A stretch of 64,000 nt of DNA, from NCBI RefSeq assembly GCF_900167255.1, contig NZ_FUYB01000009.1, positions 1-64,000 on the forward strand, in the 5' to 3' direction. Under the pieces are notes generated by a model. The model searched no databases, had not been told where the DNA came from, and was given only the letters and a program-made list of their open reading frames with translations. Below, piece by piece: positions 62,253-64,000 of this stretch. The first letter of the stretch is position 1. Every line of letters begins with the position of its first letter. Origin of the DNA: Thiothrix eikelboomii. GTDB lineage: Bacteria; Pseudomonadota; Gammaproteobacteria; Thiotrichales; Thiotrichaceae. The position numbers were made by a program, and so were the translations under genes.

Positions 62253-64000
62253 TTAGTTGCCGCTGGCACGAGTAACATCTTGATTGTTTGCTTTAAAGGC
62301 CGCCATTAAAGCTTCCTCGCCCGTCATACCTTGCGCTTCAAATTTTTTCACCGTCTCTAAGACACGCTGATAATCATGAGGCATCACGCGCACAAAGTAC
62401 TGAACACTTTGCTCCCAATTCGACAAAATTGCCTTAGCACGGGGGCTATCGGTGTACAGAATATGCTGTTCAATCATGCCTTTCACTTGAGCAAGGTCTT
62501 CGGCTTCCGTTAATGGCTCGTAGCTTACCATTTCCCGATTACCGCTAATGGCTAGGATGCCCTTCGGATCGTATACATAAGCTATACCCCCTGACATACC
62601 GGCTGCAAAGTTTCGACCAACATCACCGAGCACAATGACCTGACCTCCCGTCATATATTCACAGCCATGATCGCCAGTCCCTTCAACAATGACCTTGACG
62701 CCAGAGTTACGCACGCAGAAGCGCTCACCTGCAATCCCGCGAATATAAGCCTCACCACCAGTTGCGCCAAAGAAGGCAACATTACCGATTAGGATATTTT
62801 CTTCCGCCACATAGCGCGCTTCTTTTGGTGGGTAAACAATGATTTTCCCGCCGGATAAGCCTTTGCCAATGTAGTCGTTAGAATCACCTTCTAGTTCTAG
62901 GGTCATGCCACGTGGTATGAAAGCCCCAAAACTTTGCCCAGCTGAACCATTGAACTTCAGTTGAATCGTGTCATCCGGCAAGCCAGCCGCACCATAGCGT
63001 TTGGTGATTTCATTCCCGGTAATGGTGCCAACTACACGATCAATATTTCTGACGTGGAATTCAGCTTTCACGGGCGTACCCTGATCAATGGCAGGTTGGC
63101 AAGTCGCTAACAAGAGGCGCATATCCATAGATTGAGCGATACCATGATCTTGAGCACGATTACAACGAACCCCATCACACTCTTCTAACTCAGGTTGATA
63201 GAGTAGGGCGCTTAAATCCACTTTGCCCGCTTTCCAGTGATCCAGCGTCTTGGCATATAAACGATCCACCCGACCAACCATTTCATCAATGCTACGGAAG
63301 CCGAGTTTCGCCATATATTCGCGCATATCTTCGGCAATAAAATTCAGCAGATTAATCACATATTGTGGATCACCGCTGTATTTTTTGCGTAGTTCAGGGT
63401 TTTGAGTGGCAATACCCACGGGGCAAGTATCCAAATGGCAGACTCGCATCATCACGCAGCCTAAAGCGACTAAAGGCAAAGTAGCGAAACCATATTCTTC
63501 AGCCCCTAACAGCGCGGCAACGATCACATCCCGTCCGGTCATTAATTTGCCATCGGTTTCGACGCGCACACGGCTACGTAAATTATTCAACAGTAGGGTT
63601 TGATGAGTTTCGGCTAACCCTAACTCCCAAGGCAAGCCCGCATGTTGCAAACTCGTTTTGGGCGAAGCACCCGTTCCTCCGTCATAGCCAGAGACTAACA
63701 CCACATCGGCTTTACCTTTAACGACCCCGGCTGCAATCGTCCCTACACCTGAGCCTGACACCAGCTTGACATTAATCCGAGCCGCACGATTAGCATTTTT
63801 CAGGTCATGAATCAGCTGAGCTAGATCTTCGATTGAATAAATATCATGATGTGGGGGCGGAGAAATTAAGCCTACACCGGGTGTTGTTCCCCGATTTTTA
63901 GCGATATAAGGATAAACCTTTTTACCCGGTAACTGACCACCTTCACCCGGTTTTGCGCCTTGTGCTAGCTTAATTTGCAACTCTTGGGCATTGGTCAAAT
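62253..64000 (-). CDS. gltB: Glutamate synthase large subunit, C-terminal part (runs off the window)
   Basis: The frame is open to the window edge and encodes the last 582 or so residues of GltB, whose full length is about 1500. The FMN-binding synthase domain shows [19 protein letters not shown], the flavin loop [12 protein letters not shown] and the 3Fe-4S cysteines in [19 protein letters not shown]. The C-terminal beta-helix domain follows ([39 protein letters not shown]). The glutaminase domain lies outside the window. Confidence 0.97.
   Translation of the reverse strand, partial: LTNAQELQIKLAQGAKPGEGGQLPGKKVYPYIAKNRGTTPGVGLISPPPHHDIYSIEDLAQLIHDLKNANRAARINVKLVSGSGVGTIAAGVVKGKADVVLVSGYDGGTGASPKTSLQHAGLPWELGLAETHQTLLLNNLRSRVRVETDGKLMTGRDVIVAALLGAEEYGFATLPLVALGCVMMRVCHLDTCPVGIATQNPELRKKYSGDPQYVINLLNFIAEDMREYMAKLGFRSIDEMVGRVDRLYAKTLDHWKAGKVDLSALLYQPELEECDGVRCNRAQDHGIAQSMDMRLLLATCQPAIDQGTPVKAEFHVRNIDRVVGTITGNEITKRYGAAGLPDDTIQLKFNGSAGQSFGAFIPRGMTLELEGDSNDYIGKGLSGGKIIVYPPKEARYVAEENILIGNVAFFGATGGEAYIRGIAGERFCVRNSGVKVIVEGTGDHGCEYMTGGQVIVLGDVGRNFAAGMSGGIAYVYDPKGILAISGNREMVSYEPLTEAEDLAQVKGMIEQHILYTDSPRAKAILSNWEQSVQYFVRVMPHDYQRVLETVKKFEAQGMTGEEALMAAFKANNQDVTRASGN

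Noticed and set aside
1-64000. CRISPR array or other regular direct repeats
   Set aside because: Reading through the window showed no regularly spaced repeats and no cas genes.

Overview
The window reads as ordinary chromosome of a gammaproteobacterium with moderate, slightly AT-leaning base composition. Pointers are the ccoNOQP cytochrome cbb3 oxidase operon next to an FNR-type regulator, thiBPQ under a TPP riboswitch, holA, gltBD, a PqiABC-type lipid transport operon and a tRNA-Arg(CCT). The mix of a cbb3 oxidase, a SulP transporter, a Beta_propel protein and an exosortase-A-style polysaccharide gene set would fit a filamentous sulfur bacterium of the Thiotrichales (Thiothrix or relatives). 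That placement is inference, since no rRNA gene is present.

Layout. 1-345: one end of an IS4-type insertion sequence that has cut a rhomboid protease gene, leaving only its 3' part. 629-6408: housekeeping and repair genes (thioesterase, YcaQ-type glycosylase, membrane-anchored endonuclease I, TerB-like protein, DODA-type dioxygenase, alkyltransferase-like protein, an FNR-like regulator that lacks one cluster cysteine, diacylglycerol kinase). 6567-10062: ccoNOQP closed by a strong terminator. 10288-12242: a secreted protein with a CxxCH motif that appears split by a frameshift. 12316-17654: TPP riboswitch and thiB-thiP-(Beta_propel)-thiQ. 17641-22886: flavoprotein, YheT-type hydrolase, holA, SulP transporter. 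23036-28321: single-domain asparaginase, then a tight four-gene set joining phospholipid synthesis enzymes to a membrane-anchored glycosidase-like protein. 28304-32318: aldo/keto reductase, tRNA-Arg, large MscS channel and a gene-poor stretch. 32319-37364: orphan outer-membrane barrel and a pqiA-pqiA-pqiB-pqiC operon with PqiA split into two genes. 37371-41444: FadR-type GntR regulator and a YbbA/YbbP-type ABC transporter.

41537-60673 is the accessory centrepiece: a probable c-di-GMP-controlled exopolysaccharide locus. Two cytoplasmic sensor-type proteins come first, a PilZ-like protein and a FimX-like protein with a degenerate EAL domain. The second is joined by an ATGA overlap to the first polysaccharide gene. 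Then come a GINT1-like protein, glycosyltransferases, a Wzy-type polymerase, a Wzx-type flippase, a FemAB-like acyltransferase and another glycosyltransferase on the + strand. A minus-strand block of the type usually found with exosortase A follows (asparagine synthase-like amidotransferase, DUF3473-type deacetylase, glycosyltransferase, FemAB protein), and a divergent Wzc/GumC-type chain-length kinase ends the locus. An initiating sugar-phosphate transferase, an outer-membrane exporter and the exosortase itself are not in the window. gltD and the 3' part of gltB close the window on the minus strand.
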